From NCBI GenBank assembly GCA_900547825.1, contig URII01000015.1:1-41493 (forward strand): DNA of 41,493 nucleotides, written 5' to 3'. Positions 25,150 to 33,673 of this stretch are shown one piece after another (position 1 is the stretch's first letter; each line of letters starts with the position of its first letter). The translations under genes and the position numbers were made by a program. Source of the DNA: an uncultured Porphyromonadaceae bacterium. GTDB lineage: Bacteria; Bacteroidota; Bacteroidia; Bacteroidales; Muribaculaceae. The notes under the pieces were generated by a model, which saw only the letters and a program-made list of their open reading frames with translations, was not told where the DNA came from and searched no databases.

Positions 25150-25917
25150 ATGCCACGGATCGTAACCTACAGCCATAGCATCGTGCGACGCATCCCGCGC
25201 CATCCCCGCTCGTGGCATTTCCGCCGCTGGTGCGGGCGCCATTCCATATCCCTCCCCGCCTGCGACTTCGCTCTTGTCGAAGCCTTTGAGCGCCAGCGGC
25301 AGGCCACAGGCTACATCCGGGCCATAGTGGGCGCCATGCCGCATGGAGCCGCCACCACTGCCACCCTTGTCCATTACATAGCCTGGCTGCGCCATCTCAA
25401 GTCAGCCGATGAGCCGTCACCGCGTCTCCTTGTATGCGGACCCGCATCCGTGCGTCGGACCGCCTCTGGTCTGCGCGGGCTCTCCGTGCGCCGGGCTCCG
25501 TTGAGTCATCCCGGCGATCTGCGGGGCTGTGCGTTCGACATGGCCCTGCTCCTCCACTCCCACACCGCACAGTTCACTCCCCTGTTCTGTGCTGTGGCGC
25601 CCACAATGGAACTTGTCGGAGGATCCGTGCTTATCATTCAGGGCAATCCGTCCGTTCCTTCCGGATTCGCACGTTTTTTTGACCAGGTGGCCTGCGGTCG
25701 CTCGGCCTCGTTTCTGATTGCGTCCACACAGTCCGGGCGCCCGGACACCCATGTCGTTGTGCGGAGCGTCACGCGTTTTGTATCCGCGCCATTGCCTGCT
25801 CCGGCTATGTTGCCTGTGCCGCATTGCTGTTCCCCCGCGCCGCCGGCCTTTGTCGCTTATGCGGCCGCTGCCGCCGCCCCTCAGCCACTCCTCGCGGAGC
25901 TTTCCCAGGCAGCATAG
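25150..25917 (+). CDS. Unrecognised protein, possibly a degenerate terminase-like ATPase
   Basis: This is a 255-residue protein I cannot place with confidence. It has no signal peptide. The order of segments faintly recalls the ATPase part of a phage terminase large subunit: GAMPHGAATT (61-70) at a Walker A position but without the Lys, CAFDMALLL (127-135) like a Walker B strand with a single acid, and VLIIQGNPSVPSGFARFFDQV (160-180) like the coupling motif and the G-x-x-FF segment after it; the last is split here as VLIIQGNPS and GFARFFDQV. The C-terminal 40 residues are Ala/Pro-rich. The start is the ATG at 25150, after AAAAAAGAA. It stands alone between a divergent and a convergent operon. 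Being a domesticated terminase relic is an inference only. Confidence 0.55.
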   Translation: MPRIVTYSHSIVRRIPRHPRSWHFRRWCGRHSISLPACDFALVEAFERQRQATGYIRAIVGAMPHGAATTATLVHYIAWLRHLKSADEPSPRLLVCGPASVRRTASGLRGLSVRRAPLSHPGDLRGCAFDMALLLHSHTAQFTPLFCAVAPTMELVGGSVLIIQGNPSVPSGFARFFDQVACGRSASFLIASTQSGRPDTHVVVRSVTRFVSAPLPAPAMLPVPHCCSPAPPAFVAYAAAAAAPQPLLAELSQAA

Positions 25918-25947
25918 CGCACATTGACAGACTTGGTATAGATCGGT

Positions 25948-26043
25948 AATCAGGAATGAGGAACCAGCAGTAAAATAGCAAATCAGGAATCAGGCGTTGC
26001 ACCGTTAATGCAATTCCTGATCCCTGATTTCTGATTCCTGATT
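25948..26043. repeat. Second heptamer-built inverted repeat element between convergent genes
   Basis: The outer arms AATCAGGAAT (25948-25957) and ATTCCTGATT (26034-26043) pair perfectly. Inside, AATCAGGAATCAGG (25981-25994) pairs with CCTGATCCCTGATT (26016-26029) with one mismatch, and TTGCA/TGCAA closes the tip around a 7-base loop. The element starts ATCGGTAATCAGGAA, close to the ATCGGCAATCAGAAA start of the copy at 18625. It fills the space between the 255-residue protein and frr. Confidence 0.85.
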
Positions 26044-26052
26044 GACAATCCG

Positions 26053-26610
26053 CTACACCGTGAGAATCTCTTTCTCCTTGGCGGCGAACAGGTCGTCGAT
26101 CTTCTTGAGATAGCGGTCGTGGAGCTTCTGCACCGAGGCTTCAGCATCCTTTTCCACATCTTCGGGCATTCCCTGCTTGATGGCCTTCTTGAGCCCGTCA
26201 ATGGCGTCGCGGCGTGCGTTGCGCACCGACACTTTCGCGTTCTCGGCCTCGCCCTTCGACTGCTTCACCAGAGCCTTGCGGCGCTCCTCGGTGAGCGGAG
26301 GTATGGAGAGGCGTATCACCTCGCCGTTGTTTTCAGGCGTTATGCCTAACTCGGAGTTGATTATGGCCTTCTCGATCTCGCGGAACATCTGTTTTTCCCA
26401 CGGGGTGATCGTGATGGTGCGCGCGTCGGGCACCGAGATGTTGGCCACGTTCGATATCGGGGCAGGGGAGCCGTAATAGTCCACCCTTATGCCGTCGAGA
26501 ATCTTCGGGTTGGCTTTGCCGGCACGTATGCGGGCCAGTGTTTCGTCAAGATAGGCCACGGCCATCTCCATTTTCTCTTCGGCAGGGTCAAGATAGTCTT
26601 TAACTTCCAT
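26053..26610 (-). CDS. frr: Ribosome recycling factor
   Basis: RRF splits post-termination ribosomes together with EF-G. The 185 residues are the family norm. Typical segments are ARIRAGKANPKILDGIRVDYY, interrupted here as RAGKANPKIL and VDYYGSPAPI, then ITPWEKQM, IRLSIPPLTEERRK and the C-terminal coiled-coil helix ending AAKEKEILTV. The ATG at 26610 is chosen because family members start near EVKDYL. It is the last gene of the pyrG-yidC-pgi-pyrH-frr run, 22 bases after pyrH; the pyrH-frr pairing is widely conserved in bacteria. Confidence 0.97.
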   Translation of the reverse strand: MEVKDYLDPAEEKMEMAVAYLDETLARIRAGKANPKILDGIRVDYYGSPAPISNVANISVPDARTITITPWEKQMFREIEKAIINSELGITPENNGEVIRLSIPPLTEERRKALVKQSKGEAENAKVSVRNARRDAIDGLKKAIKQGMPEDVEKDAEASVQKLHDRYLKKIDDLFAAKEKEILTV

Positions 26611-26632
26611 GGTGTGAGAGGGGTATTGAGGG

Positions 26633-27349
26633 TTAGTAAACAAGAGTTCCTATAGGTTCGCCCGACAGCACTTTGCGCAGATTGCCCGGAGTGTCCATGT
26701 CAAACACCACGATCGGCAGGCCGTTCTCCTTGCAAAGGGCCGTAGCCGTGAGGTCCATCACCCGCAGTCCCCGCGCAAGCACCTCGTCGTAGGTGATCTC
26801 GTCGAAGCGGGTGGCCGTAGGATCCTTTTCCGGATCAGCCGTATATATGCCGTCAACACGTGTGCCTTTGAGCATCACGTCGGCCTTTATCTCTACTCCG
26901 CGGAGGGCCGATGCGGTGTCGGTGGTGAAGAACGGGTTGCCGGTGCCCCCCGCTATTATGGCCACCTCCCCGCGGGCCATGGCTTCCTCGGCGCGGGCAG
27001 TGGAGTACGGCTCGCCTATGGGAAACATGTTCACCGATGTGAACACCCTCGCAGGCTGTCCCACAGCCGCCAAGGCGCTGCTCAGGGCCAGCGAGTTGAT
27101 CACCGTGGCGAGCATCCCCATCTGGTCCCCCTTCACGCGGTCGAATCCCTTGGCGGCACCCGAAAGGCCGCGGAATATGTTGCCGCCGCCTATCACTATG
27201 GCGGTGGCTATTCCCATGTCCGACACTATCTCGCGTATCTGTGAGGCATAGGCGTTGAGCCGGGCAGTGTCAATGCCGTAGCCCTGCGAGCCCATCAGCG
27301 ATTCGCCGCTGAGCTTCAACAGGATCCGGTTGTATTTCTGGCGTTGCAT
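26633..27349 (-). CDS. pyrH: UMP kinase
   Basis: PyrH converts UMP to UDP in pyrimidine nucleotide synthesis. The 238-residue protein shows NRILLKLSGESL near the N-terminus, IVIGGGNIFRG for nucleotide binding, and FFTTDTASALR with the conserved TxDxxAxxR pattern. The ATG at 27349 is chosen by family length. The gene lies between pgi (4-base gap) and frr. Confidence 0.96.
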   Translation of the reverse strand: MQRQKYNRILLKLSGESLMGSQGYGIDTARLNAYASQIREIVSDMGIATAIVIGGGNIFRGLSGAAKGFDRVKGDQMGMLATVINSLALSSALAAVGQPARVFTSVNMFPIGEPYSTARAEEAMARGEVAIIAGGTGNPFFTTDTASALRGVEIKADVMLKGTRVDGIYTADPEKDPTATRFDEITYDEVLARGLRVMDLTATALCKENGLPIVVFDMDTPGNLRKVLSGEPIGTLVY

Positions 27350-27353
27350 GGCT

Positions 27354-28688
27354 TCAGATACGGGCTTTGATTTTGGCTGTCTCGTCCTCATAGCCCGGTT
27401 TCTCGAGCAGTGCGAACATGTTGCGCTTGTAGGCCTCCACGCCGGGCTGGTTGAACGGATTCACTCCCAATATGTAGCCCGATATGCCGCAGGCTTTCTC
27501 AAAGAAGTAGATAAGTTCTCCAAGATAAAGCTCCGTGAGTGCCGGCACAGTGATGCGCATGTTGGGTACACCGCCGTCAACGTGGGCTATGCGGGTGCCT
27601 AATTCGGCCATCTTGTTCACCTCGTCCACACGCTTTCCGGCTATGTAGTTGAGCCCGTCGAGATTGGCCTTGTCCTCCGGTATCACGGCTGTGTGGCGCT
27701 GTTCCTCGACCGATATGACGGTTTCAAAAATGGTGCGTTCGCCATCCTGGATCCACTGCCCCATGGAGTGCAGGTCGGTGGAATTGTCCACGGCTGCGGG
27801 GAATATGCCTTTGTGGTCCTTGCCCTCGCTCTCGCCGTAGAGCTGTTTCCACCATTCGCCGAAGTAGTGGAGCTTCGGATTATAGTTTACAAGTATCTCT
27901 GTCTTCTTGCCGGCGTTATAGAGTGCGTTGCGGGTCACGGCATAGAGCAGTGCGGGATTGTCGAATCCGGCTCCCTTGGTGGCTGCCTCCATGTTGCGGG
28001 CACCCTGTATCAGCGCGTCGATGTCGTAACCGGCCACGGCTATGGGCAGAAGGCCCACAGGGCTGAGCACCGAGAAACGGCCTCCCACGCTGTCCTCTAT
28101 CACGAATGTCTTGTAGCCCTCCTCGGTGGCGAGCTGCCGCAGTGCGCCGCGTTTGGCGTCGGTTATGGCCACTATGCGCTTCGAAGCAACGGCTTTGCCC
28201 ACCTGCTTCTCAAGCTGCTCCTTGAGCATGCGGAACGCTATGGCGGGTTCGGTGGTGGTGCCCGATTTTGATATCACAATTATGCCGAAACGTTTGTCGC
28301 TGAGGAAGTCGGTGAGTTCGTAGAGATAATCCTCGCCGATGTTCTGGCCGGCAAAGAGTATCATGGGCTCCTTCACCGGACGGTAGGCTGCGAAAGCGTC
28401 GCTAAGGGCCTCTATCACGGCCTTGGCACCCAAGTAGCTGCCACCAATGCCCACAGCCACCACATAGTCGCATTCCTTGCGCAGTTCGGCTGCTGTGGCC
28501 TTGATGTCCGACAGCAGGGCTTCATCGGTGCGGGTGGGCAGGTCAAGCCAGCCTATGAAGTCGTTGCCGGCTCCCGAACCCGTCTCGAGGGTATTGAGGG
28601 CGGCATCGCCTGTGGATTTGAGGGAATCTATGTCAGCCTGGCTCACGGTGTCCAGAACGTTCTTGATATTCACTTCTATGGTTTTCAT
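27354..28688 (-). CDS. pgi: Glucose-6-phosphate isomerase
   Basis: Pgi interconverts glucose-6-phosphate and fructose-6-phosphate in glycolysis. The 444 residues fit the shorter bacterial form. Recognisable segments are VVAVGIGGSYLGAKAVIEAL (sugar phosphate site), IISKSGTTTEPAIAFR (phosphate loop), and GGRFSVLSPVGLLP. It is transcribed just before pyrH with only four bases between. Confidence 0.95.
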   Translation of the reverse strand: MKTIEVNIKNVLDTVSQADIDSLKSTGDAALNTLETGSGAGNDFIGWLDLPTRTDEALLSDIKATAAELRKECDYVVAVGIGGSYLGAKAVIEALSDAFAAYRPVKEPMILFAGQNIGEDYLYELTDFLSDKRFGIIVISKSGTTTEPAIAFRMLKEQLEKQVGKAVASKRIVAITDAKRGALRQLATEEGYKTFVIEDSVGGRFSVLSPVGLLPIAVAGYDIDALIQGARNMEAATKGAGFDNPALLYAVTRNALYNAGKKTEILVNYNPKLHYFGEWWKQLYGESEGKDHKGIFPAAVDNSTDLHSMGQWIQDGERTIFETVISVEEQRHTAVIPEDKANLDGLNYIAGKRVDEVNKMAELGTRIAHVDGGVPNMRITVPALTELYLGELIYFFEKACGISGYILGVNPFNQPGVEAYKRNMFALLEKPGYEDETAKIKARI

Positions 28689-28748
28689 ATCTATGATTTT
28701 AAGTTATGAGGTTGAAATTTCGTTACGGATAGGTGTCACGTTGCCGGA

Positions 28749-30851
28749 TCAGCGACGTTTGCCGCGCTGTTTCTCCTGTTCGCGCAGCATGGCCTGCTGG
28801 CGGCGCTGGGCCTCCTCGAGCCGGGCCATGAAGCCTGATTTCTTCTTGCCTTTGTTCTTGCGGGCGTTGGCTGCCATGGCGGCGCGTACCTTGTCCTCGT
28901 CCACCACACGGCGGAATGCGTAGGTCTGCACTATGGTGATGAGCAGCGACAGGAAGTAATAATAGCTCAGGCCGGCTGCATAGTTGTTGAAGAACACAAG
29001 GAACATCAGCGGCATCAGATACATCATCCATTTCATGCCCGGCATGGAGTTGCCTGTGGGCTGCGACTGCATGTTGATGCGGGTGTAGATTATGTTCGTC
29101 ACTGTCATGAGAAGGCAGAACAGGCTTATGTGGTTGCCGAACGTGGAGGAGATCAGGGGTATGTTGGCCGTCCACGACACTATGGCGTCAGGTGCCGAGA
29201 GGTCGTGGGCCCACAGGAACGACTGCCCGCGCAGCTCTATAGCCGACGGGAAGAACTGGAACATGGCTATGAGTATCGGCATCTGGAGCAGCAGCGGCAG
29301 GCAGCCCGAGAACGGCGACGCTCCGGCCCGTGAATACAGGGCCATGGTCTCCTGCTGGCGCTTCATGGCATTCTCGTTGCCCGGATATTTGTCGTTGATG
29401 GCCTGTATCTCGGGCGAGAGCACGCGCATCTTGGCCTGCGACATGTAGCTCTTGTAGGTGAACGGGAACAGTATCAGCTTGATGAACACCGTCAGCAGAA
29501 GTATTATCAGGCCGTAGTTGGATATAAAGCTGCCGAGGAATGTGAACACCGGTATGATTATGATGGTGTTGATCCACCGGAACAGCGTCCATCCCAAAGG
29601 TATGAGCTTGGTGAACTGAAGGTCCTCGCCCGGAGCAAGCTCGTCCTGAAGGTCGTTCATGAGCGGGTAGAGGTTCGGGCCGAGGAATATAGAGAACGAA
29701 GCCGGATTGGCGAGTGTCGACGAATATTCCATCGTGGCCTCTGTGGTCAGATCCTTCATGTAGGGGGTCGAAGCATCCATTATCTTCGAGTCCATGCGGG
29801 CTGTGGTGAAGTTGGTGCGTGCCACGAATATGGCCGAGAAGAACTGGTTTTTGTAGGCTATCCATTTCACACGCTGGGAAAGGTCCACTGCATCGTCGGA
29901 GGTTTCCTTGAGGTAATCCACTCCGCCGCCGGCTTCCTTGAAGTAGAGGGCCGAGTTGCGCTCCTCAAACATCCGTCCCGCTTCGGTGCGCTGCATCATG
30001 GAATGCCATGTGAAATCCATTGACGCCACCGAGGGGGGTATTATGGCGCTCATGCCCTGCTGGAGTATGTCGAGATCCACCACATAGCTGTCCGGGCGCA
30101 GGGTGTAGCGCATGGCCCATGTGGCGCCGTCGCCCAGATCAAGCTGCATTGTCACGGCAGTGTCCGTCACTTCCACCGGCTTGAAGTAGAATTCGCCGGT
30201 GTTGAAGCGGCGTGTCGACGAGGTGAGCGTGAAGCTGTAGCCGTCGGTAGCCGGGGATATCAGCTCCACGGCTGTGGAGTCGTAGGTCTTGTAGTCGTTG
30301 AGGATGGCGCGCGCTATGCGTCCCCCCTTGTTGGAAATCTCGAGGGTGACCAGCTTGTTGGCGAGGCGCACAGTTGTGGAGTCGCCGTGGAGGTAGCGTG
30401 CAAAGCCCTGGTAACGGGCTATGTCGGCAAGATCCTTTTTCAGCACTTTCACAGCTTCCGACAGTTTGGGAAGACCTGTGGCTGCCACGTTGTGCGACAG
30501 TATGTCGGCCACCGTGACGGCTCCCGACGCAGTGCTGACGGTGCCTGAGAGTGAGCCGTCGGCTCCGAGTGTCACTGTAGTGCCGTTGGTATGCACGGTG
30601 TAGGTGCCGGCTGTGGAGTCGGGTGTGCCGAACTGCTTTATGGTGGAGGCTATGACCTCGCGTTCGGCAGGACTTATGGAGTCCACCGTAAGGATGTCAT
30701 TGTCGGGCGACTGGGCTTTTTCATCGCGCGCCTGCTGCTCGGCCAACTCTTTCTGGCGGGCAAGTTCCTCTTCCGAAGGCTTGTTGAGCCACATGAATCC
30801 GAGGATCACGGCTCCCATGAGCAGAGCGCCCCAAATAGTGTTTTTGTCCAT
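28749..30851 (-). CDS. yidC: Membrane protein insertase YidC
   Basis: YidC inserts and folds inner membrane proteins, alone or with SecYEG. The 700-residue protein has an N-terminal transmembrane helix (residues 7-20, WGALLMGAVILGF), a large periplasmic beta domain (about 30-420), and the conserved Oxa1-type block of five helices, with TYKSYMSQAKMRVLSPEIQA and SPFSGCLPLLLQMPILIAMF. It ends in a strongly basic tail (RKNKGKKKSGFMARLEEAQR then EQEKQRGKRR) like tails that bind ribosomes in some YidC and Oxa1 proteins. It is 44 bases after pyrG. Confidence 0.96.
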   Translation of the reverse strand: MDKNTIWGALLMGAVILGFMWLNKPSEEELARQKELAEQQARDEKAQSPDNDILTVDSISPAEREVIASTIKQFGTPDSTAGTYTVHTNGTTVTLGADGSLSGTVSTASGAVTVADILSHNVAATGLPKLSEAVKVLKKDLADIARYQGFARYLHGDSTTVRLANKLVTLEISNKGGRIARAILNDYKTYDSTAVELISPATDGYSFTLTSSTRRFNTGEFYFKPVEVTDTAVTMQLDLGDGATWAMRYTLRPDSYVVDLDILQQGMSAIIPPSVASMDFTWHSMMQRTEAGRMFEERNSALYFKEAGGGVDYLKETSDDAVDLSQRVKWIAYKNQFFSAIFVARTNFTTARMDSKIMDASTPYMKDLTTEATMEYSSTLANPASFSIFLGPNLYPLMNDLQDELAPGEDLQFTKLIPLGWTLFRWINTIIIIPVFTFLGSFISNYGLIILLLTVFIKLILFPFTYKSYMSQAKMRVLSPEIQAINDKYPGNENAMKRQQETMALYSRAGASPFSGCLPLLLQMPILIAMFQFFPSAIELRGQSFLWAHDLSAPDAIVSWTANIPLISSTFGNHISLFCLLMTVTNIIYTRINMQSQPTGNSMPGMKWMMYLMPLMFLVFFNNYAAGLSYYYFLSLLITIVQTYAFRRVVDEDKVRAAMAANARKNKGKKKSGFMARLEEAQRRQQAMLREQEKQRGKRR

Positions 30852-30895
30852 TTATCTGTTCTGTAATGTGAAGTTTCAGGATATGGTGAGGGGGG

Positions 30896-32509
30896 TTATT
30901 TCCTTTCGTCGTGATAGGCCACGGCTGCCCTCATGAAGTCGAGAAACAGAGGATTGGGGCTGAGCACCGTGCTGGAGTATTCGGGATGATACTGGGTACC
31001 CACGAACCAGCGTTTGCCGGGCAGTTCCACCACTTCCACCAGTCCGGTGGCGGGATTCTCGCCCACGCAGCGCAGCCCCGCTTTCTCGAACCGCTCGCGG
31101 TAGTCGTTGTTGAACTCGAAGCGGTGGCGGTGGCGTTCGCGGATGTCGGTGGCACCGTATGCCCGGGCAGCCACCGAGTCGGGCAAAAGCCGGCAGTCGT
31201 AGGCTCCGAGACGCATTGTGCCCCCCATATTGGAGATGCTTTTCTGCTCCTCCATGAGGTCGATTACATTGTCGGGAGTGGTGGGATCCATTTCGGTGGA
31301 GTTGGCTTCGGGCAGTCCGAGCACGTCGCGGGCATATTCTATCACCATGCACTGCATTCCGAGGCAGATGCCGAATGTGGGCACATCGTGTTCGCGTGTC
31401 CATTTCAGGGCCGTGAATTTGCCCTCTATGCCGCGTTGGCCGAATCCGGGGGCTATGATCACGCCGTCGAGGCCCGAAAGCAGTTCGTCGGCATTGGATT
31501 CGTTGAGTTTCTCGCTGTGGATGTAGCGCAGGTCAAGACGCCTGTCGTTGTAGGTGGCGGCATGGAACAGCGATTCGTTGATGGACTTGTAGGCGTCCTG
31601 AAGCTCCACATATTTTCCCACGAGACCTATCGTCACTGTCTCTTCGGCCTGGTGCATCTTGTCGAGGAAGTGCAGCCAGGGGGCCATGTGGGGTTCCCCT
31701 TCGGGCGTTATGCCGGTGGTCCTGAGCACTATCTCGTCAAGGTGCTGCTCATGCATCTTGATAGGCACCTCGTAGATCGAGGGTACGTCGATTGACTGGA
31801 TCACAGCATCAGGGGCCACGTTGCAGAACTGGGCTATCTTGCGCCGCATTGCAGCGGGTATGTCACGTTCGGTGCGCAGCACGAGTATGTCGGGCTGTAT
31901 GCCCACCTGCTGGAGCTGCTTGACAGAGTGCTGCGTGGGCTTGGTCTTAAGCTCTTTGGCCGCGCGGATGTAAGGTACATATGTGAGATGGATGCAGAGG
32001 CTGTTGCGTCCGAGTTCCCAGCGGAGCTGTCGCACGCTTTCAAGAAACGGGGTGGATTCTATGTCGCCCACGGTGCCTCCGATCTCGGTTATGATGAAAT
32101 CGAAATTGCCCGTTTTGCCGAGCTGCATCACGTTGCGCTTGATCTCGTCGGTGATATGGGGTATGATCTGCACCGTCTTGCCGAGATAGTCGCCGCGGCG
32201 CTCCTTGTCGATGACGCTCTGGTAGATGCGGCCGGTGGTCACGTTGTTGGCCCTTGTGGTGGGCACATTGGTGAAGCGTTCGTAGTGTCCTAAGTCGAGG
32301 TCGGCCTCATGGCCGTCCACGGTCACATAGCATTCGCCGTGTTCGTAGGGGTTCAGAGTGCCCGGGTCAATGTTGATGTACGGGTCGAATTTCTGGATAG
32401 TGACGCGATAGCCCCGGGCCTTGAGCAGGCAGGCCAACGATGAGGATATGATGCCTTTGCCAAGGGACGACACCACACCTCCGGTAACGAAAATATACTT
32501 GGTTTCCAC
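30896..32509 (-). CDS. pyrG: CTP synthase, GTG start
   Basis: PyrG makes CTP from UTP, ATP and glutamine. The 537 residues are standard. The synthetase half begins with KYIFVTGGVVSSLGKGI. The glutamine amidotransferase half shows FGICLGMQCM with the nucleophilic Cys and TQYHPEYSS with the catalytic His. The start codon is GTG at 32509 (reading METKYIFVTGG), set by the conserved N-terminus. It is the first gene of the minus-strand housekeeping run and is divergent from ruvX. Confidence 0.97.
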   Translation of the reverse strand: METKYIFVTGGVVSSLGKGIISSSLACLLKARGYRVTIQKFDPYINIDPGTLNPYEHGECYVTVDGHEADLDLGHYERFTNVPTTRANNVTTGRIYQSVIDKERRGDYLGKTVQIIPHITDEIKRNVMQLGKTGNFDFIITEIGGTVGDIESTPFLESVRQLRWELGRNSLCIHLTYVPYIRAAKELKTKPTQHSVKQLQQVGIQPDILVLRTERDIPAAMRRKIAQFCNVAPDAVIQSIDVPSIYEVPIKMHEQHLDEIVLRTTGITPEGEPHMAPWLHFLDKMHQAEETVTIGLVGKYVELQDAYKSINESLFHAATYNDRRLDLRYIHSEKLNESNADELLSGLDGVIIAPGFGQRGIEGKFTALKWTREHDVPTFGICLGMQCMVIEYARDVLGLPEANSTEMDPTTPDNVIDLMEEQKSISNMGGTMRLGAYDCRLLPDSVAARAYGATDIRERHRHRFEFNNDYRERFEKAGLRCVGENPATGLVEVVELPGKRWFVGTQYHPEYSSTVLSPNPLFLDFMRAAVAYHDERK

Positions 32510-32544
32510 GCTGGTGTAATTTTATAGACAGGTATTTCAAGCTG

Positions 32545-32552
32545 CAAAATTA
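32545..32552 (-). promoter_or_regulatory. Candidate -7 box (TAATTTTG) of the pyrG operon
   Basis: On the minus strand TAATTTTG matches TAnnTTTG. Transcription would start near 32538, about 29 nt before the GTG at 32509. No clear -33 box is seen. Confidence 0.45.
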
Positions 32553-32596
32553 CAAAAAAATCGTAAACCCCCACATAGATATTAGGCTAAAATGGC

Positions 32597-32604
32597 TAAA
32601 TTTG
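32597..32604 (+). promoter_or_regulatory. Candidate -7 box (TAAATTTG) of the ruvX operon
   Basis: TAAATTTG matches TAnnTTTG. Transcription would start near 32611, about 26 nt before the ATG at 32637. It is 44 bases from the opposite pyrG box, giving a compact divergent promoter region. Confidence 0.45.
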
Positions 32605-32636
32605 CACCGCTGTTTTTGCAGCCCGTCATTAATCGC

Positions 32637-33068
32637 ATGGGACGACTCTTGGGTATAGACTACGGACGTAAGCGTTGCGGCATAGCCGTGACCGATACGT
32701 TGCGCATTGTGGCCTCGGGGCTTGCCACAGTGGCCACGGCGGAACTTCCCGGATATGTGACGCGCTATGTGGCCTCCGAGCCGGTTGACGCCATTGTGGT
32801 GGGGCTGCCGCGTCAGGCCGACGGCTCGGACAGCGAGTCCATGCGCTATATCACCCCGGGGATAAACCGGCTGCGCAAGCTTCTGCCCGATGTGAAAATA
32901 GTGTTCTGGGACGAACGCTACACCTCGGTACTCGCCCACCGCGCCATGATCGACGGCGGCATGCGGCGCTCGGCGCGCCGCGACAAGGGGGCTGTCGACG
33001 AGATTTCGGCGGTGATAATACTCAATGATTATCTCCAGAGCCGTGAATATGAGCAGAACCGTCCCTGA
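32637..33068 (+). CDS. ruvX: YqgF/RuvX family nuclease (pre-16S rRNA processing or Holliday junction resolvase)
   Basis: This 143-residue member of the RNase H-like YqgF family shows LGIDYGRKRCGIAVTD (residues 5-20) with the first catalytic Asp8, the VGLPRQADGS loop, VFWDERYTS with the second acid, and DEISAVIILNDYL with the third. In E. coli the homologue matures the 16S rRNA 5' end. The start is the ATG at 32637, which fits the family; the frame is open upstream but overlaps the candidate promoter. It is first in a long plus-strand run. Confidence 0.92.
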   Translation: MGRLLGIDYGRKRCGIAVTDTLRIVASGLATVATAELPGYVTRYVASEPVDAIVVGLPRQADGSDSESMRYITPGINRLRKLLPDVKIVFWDERYTSVLAHRAMIDGGMRRSARRDKGAVDEISAVIILNDYLQSREYEQNRP

Positions 33069-33102
33069 ACCGATGAACTGAAAAAACTGAACGAAACGAT
33101 AA

Positions 33103-33669
33103 ATGAAACAGAAAGTATATCTCTACGGCCATCCGGTGCTCCGTAATCCCAACGAACCTTTCACAGAGGGCGACGAGGGATTGAAGGATCTGGTGGCCAA
33201 GATGTTTGAAACCATGTATGAGGCCGAGGGGGTGGGGCTTGCCGCACCGCAGATAGGCCTTAACAAACGGCTTGTGGTGATTGACGCCGATCCGCTGGGC
33301 GAGGATTTCCCCGAATGCGCCGGACGCCGTATGGCGCTGGTGAACCCGGTGGTGGAAGTGCTTGACGGCGACAAGGTGTCGCGCTCGGAAGGGTGTCTCA
33401 GCCTGCCGGGAATTTCCGAGAATGTGCCCCGTGTGGAGCATATCCGCCTGACGTGGGTTGACGAGGATTTCCAGCCCCATGAGGAGGAGATATCCGGATT
33501 CCTGGCCCGTGTGGTGCAGCATGAGTGCGACCATCTGGAAGGAAAACTCTACATAGACCATATTTCCCCCATCCGCAAGCAGCTGATAAAAGGTAAACTC
33601 AACAATATTGTGACAGGGAAGACACGCCCGGACTATCCGGCTGTGTCAGCCCCCGTAAAACGCAGATAA
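33103..33669 (+). CDS. def: Peptide deformylase
   Basis: Def removes the formyl group from nascent proteins. The 188-residue enzyme has the three motifs GVGLAAPQIG (43-52), EGCLSLPG (96-103, metal ligand Cys98) and QHECDHLEG (139-147, ligands His140 and His144, catalytic Glu141). The gene is 34 bases after ruvX and four bases before ettA. Confidence 0.97.
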   Translation: MKQKVYLYGHPVLRNPNEPFTEGDEGLKDLVAKMFETMYEAEGVGLAAPQIGLNKRLVVIDADPLGEDFPECAGRRMALVNPVVEVLDGDKVSRSEGCLSLPGISENVPRVEHIRLTWVDEDFQPHEEEISGFLARVVQHECDHLEGKLYIDHISPIRKQLIKGKLNNIVTGKTRPDYPAVSAPVKRR

Positions 33670-33673
33670 CGCT

